Source: Fragum whitleyi
Taxonomy: Eukaryota; Mollusca; Bivalvia; Cardiida; Cardiidae
DNA length: 64,000 nt
Direction of reading: 5' to 3'
NCBI GenBank assembly: GCA_948146395.1
Contig: OX411558.1
Coordinates: 39,122,116 to 39,186,115, forward strand
Notes under the pieces: generated by a model
Told to the model about the DNA's origin: nothing
The model's input: only the letters and a program-made list of their open reading frames with translations
Database searches by the model: none
Shown here: piece by piece, positions 23,961 to 64,000 of the stretch
How positions within the stretch are numbered: the stretch's first letter is position 1
How the letters are laid out: each line of letters begins with the position of its first letter
Made by a program: the position numbers and the translations under genes

Positions 23961-24033
23961 GCCTCCGTGGCCCAATGGATAAGGCACCGGCCTCCTAAGC
24001 CGGGGATTGCGGGTTCGAGTCCCGCCGGAGGTT
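23961..24033 (+). tRNA. tRNA-Arg (CCT)
   Basis: An intact 73-nt cloverleaf. The acceptor stem GCCTCCG pairs with CGGAGGT (one G-T pair), and the D arm contains 'tggcccaatggataaggc', an A box. The anticodon stem CCGGC/GCCGG encloses the loop CTCCTAA with anticodon CCT. The T arm GCGGG-TTCGAGT-CCCGC holds a consensus B box. A run of seven T begins a few bases downstream, a RNA polymerase III terminator. No intron is present and CCA is not encoded. It decodes AGG (arginine). Intact stems separate it from the SINE heads in this window. Confidence 0.96.
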
Positions 24034-25132
24034 ATTTTTTTCTCTTGTCTTTGGATCTAAATAGGATTCAAGTGAAACCGAAAGTACGAATTTGGGAGCT
24101 ATTTTCTCGGAAAAATAAGTTTCAATTCAAACACAATCGGTTTTAGCCGATGCCTTTTCGACCAATCACAGAAGCGCTTACAAACATGTTTGAAGAAAAT
24201 GGCGAGCATACCACAACAACAAAATCCAATGACGCTTTGTTTTGATTGAAACGGCCTTCACAGCAGAACTACGTTTCCGATTAGGTTACGACTATTGAGA
24301 AACCATAATTGGCATTATTTTATTTTATTAGAATATTGAGTTGATGATCTGATTGATGTTGATTAGTCGTAAAAGAAAGAACGACGAGGATTCGTCCCAA
24401 TTTTTTTCGTACCTTTTATTAATCGTAAGCATTTAACCGCACGTCATGCATTCTAGACGACGACCGGCTAATGATTGTAATCAAGAAGAGAATTTGATTA
24501 TAAAAATCAGTGTTGGATACAGCGAGATTTCAAACAAAATGAGTTGCTGGATCTTCCATCGATACAATTAGGCTTGAGTTCCCCTATTCGAGCAGGCACC
24601 CATATTCAATCACTTTGATTTTTAGAGATATTCCAATGTCTCATTTTTTTTTTAACAAGTTGTAAATTGTAATAAATCATTGTCAATGTATAGCGGATGA
24701 TAAAAAAAATTGCTAAACTTTCCAAATATAAGGATTTTTTCTTCCCTTCTATTTTTAAATCGGCCATTTTAAATTTGTCTGACCCTTCAATTGAAAATAT
24801 TCTTGCTCGATAGGCGTTGTGTGAATGACTTTTGAAATAATTCTAGGTTAAAAGGAAGAGGTCACTTTGATTTTGTAAGTCTGTTTCAATATTGTGTGGT
24901 TTTTAATTTTGATGTCAGGGTGAAAATTATCATGGTGCTCGAATATTGGAGACTGTTTTTAAACTTTTCAAGTCATTCTGTGTACATGCAACCATCACAC
25001 CCTGTCACTTATTTATGTAACCAATCGAATTTTTCTTCACATCGATAAATCAAAATTAAGTTTATGCAACTTTTGGTGTAGTTTACAGGGAAATTTTGCA
25101 TTGTTCGAGTGTACCAGTGCAAATTTCATAGC

Positions 25133-25364
25133 TTAACACTTTCCTGTTTTACAAAATTTTGGACCCGTCTAAAAAATTCAAAGGTTTTGCAGACAAAAAT
25201 TCAAAGTGGATTTAATTTGAAAAATAACCATTCAGTAGGGTAGAAAATAGTGTGGAAAAAGAAGAAATTGCTTGTCAGAAGCAATTTCTTCTTTTTTCAC
25301 AATGTTTTCTCAATCATAAAATCACAGGCATGTAAAAAGCAGGGATTACACAGCAAAGGGTTAA
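25133..25364. mobile_element. TTAA-bounded hairpin MITE, copy 1
   Basis: Runs from 'ttaacactttcctgtttta' to 'agcaaagggttaa' with TTAA at both edges. A central hairpin 'gaagaaattgcttg' faces 'agcaatttcttct'. TTAA target sites are typical of piggyBac-class transposases. It lies upstream of the ULK4 start codon. Confidence 0.85.
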
Positions 25365-25688
25365 GGTGCTCGAATATGGGAGACTACAGGCTATAACGTA
25401 TCCACCCTTTGATAATCTGATGCGGAACCGTCAGCATATCAGAGAGAGGGCGGAGGGGTACATTGTTGCAACTTGAATAGCCACAGAAGTTAAATAATCA
25501 AGGTTGTGAAAGATGGAAGTTTCATTAGAGAAAGCAGAAATTTCAAAAATTCTGAAAAAAGGTCATGGATTAAAATCAAGTATTTGTGGGGGCATCCATG
25601 TCTCTGACACATTTCTGGTTTTATGAGGGCCAGCTCAAAATGTGCTTAGAATTTTTTCATTTTAAACCACAGGAAAACAGATATTTGA

Positions 25689-63645
<37,957 letters not shown>

Positions 63646-64000
63646 GTCGGTCAACAGGTTTGTGTGCCGTGAAGGGTTTGGATTTCACGATTTTTTCCTT
63701 CTTTCCTACAAAGCACAACTAATCAGCCCTTGTAAAATTGATTGGATCATAAACAACCCTTTCTCATAAAAATTAAAAGAATTGTTTAGATAACTAGAAT
63801 GTGCATTTTCACCTTCCCATTGTAATATGTGATTATAGATATAAAAATTTAGTAACAATTTTCTCTTGAAAATTATCTGAGAAATTTCAGGGAAATAGGC
63901 TAGCAGCTGGCCAAGCTGCCAGTGGCCCTTAAAATTTGGACAGAACCCTTGAATTTTTGGAGGAAATGCCCAATGTAAAATATTGAGTTTTGGCAGTTTG

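Overview
This window looks like nuclear DNA from an animal, most probably a bivalve mollusc. That placement is an inference. It rests on intron-rich metazoan genes (ULK4, a PDE12-like nuclease), AT-rich non-coding DNA, and very dense short repeats. The repeats include tRNA-derived SINEs, foldback MITEs, and hairpin-ended elements carrying TCTG tracts and tandem repeats, a style common in bivalve genomes. No bacterial operons, CRISPR arrays or viral genes were seen.

Layout. (1) Positions 1-9.75 kb: mostly repeats, plus the last exons of an unrecognised plus-strand gene whose exon junction builds a perfect EF-hand calcium loop (8133-8337 and 9541-9749, possibly also 6532-6591). (2) 9.75-14.4 kb: repeat-filled convergent intergenic DNA. 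(3) 14.4-20.5 kb, minus strand: a complete seven-exon gene for a 343-residue PDE12-like exonuclease/endonuclease/phosphatase protein, with every splice phase consistent. (4) 20.5-25.7 kb: a head-to-head intergenic region of repeats with one intact tRNA-Arg(CCT) at 23961-24033. (5) 25.7-64 kb, plus strand: ULK4, a kinase-fold scaffold with ARM/HEAT-type repeats. Twenty-three coding exons totalling exactly 1132 codons are readable in phase, and the 3' end lies beyond the window.

The most unusual signal is a set of decayed exon copies lying in introns next to their parents. Five occur in ULK4 (exons 7, 9, 13, 16, 19). In the PDE12-like gene, two fragments of one exon sit on either side of the following exon. 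The exon 7 copy is full length, keeps its splice sites and has an in-frame stop.

A second unusual object is a 3.84-kb element (58690-62528) in ULK4 intron 22. It has near-identical 27-bp terminal inverted repeats, is flanked by TA, and encloses about 16 units of a 156-bp tandem repeat organised as a 483-bp three-unit higher-order repeat. Other well-defined mobile DNA includes a 623-bp hAT-like element with a perfect 8-bp target duplication and six TTAA-bounded hairpin MITEs. A TA-bounded ~415-bp MITE family also sits directly at the 3' ends of both convergent genes.

The genes are not an obvious pathway. The PDE12-like protein should act on RNA or 2',5'-oligoadenylate, ULK4 on cilia and microtubules, and the EF-hand gene is unknown. 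All exon boundaries were read by eye from GT/AG signals, reading phase and remembered family sequence; none has transcript support here.
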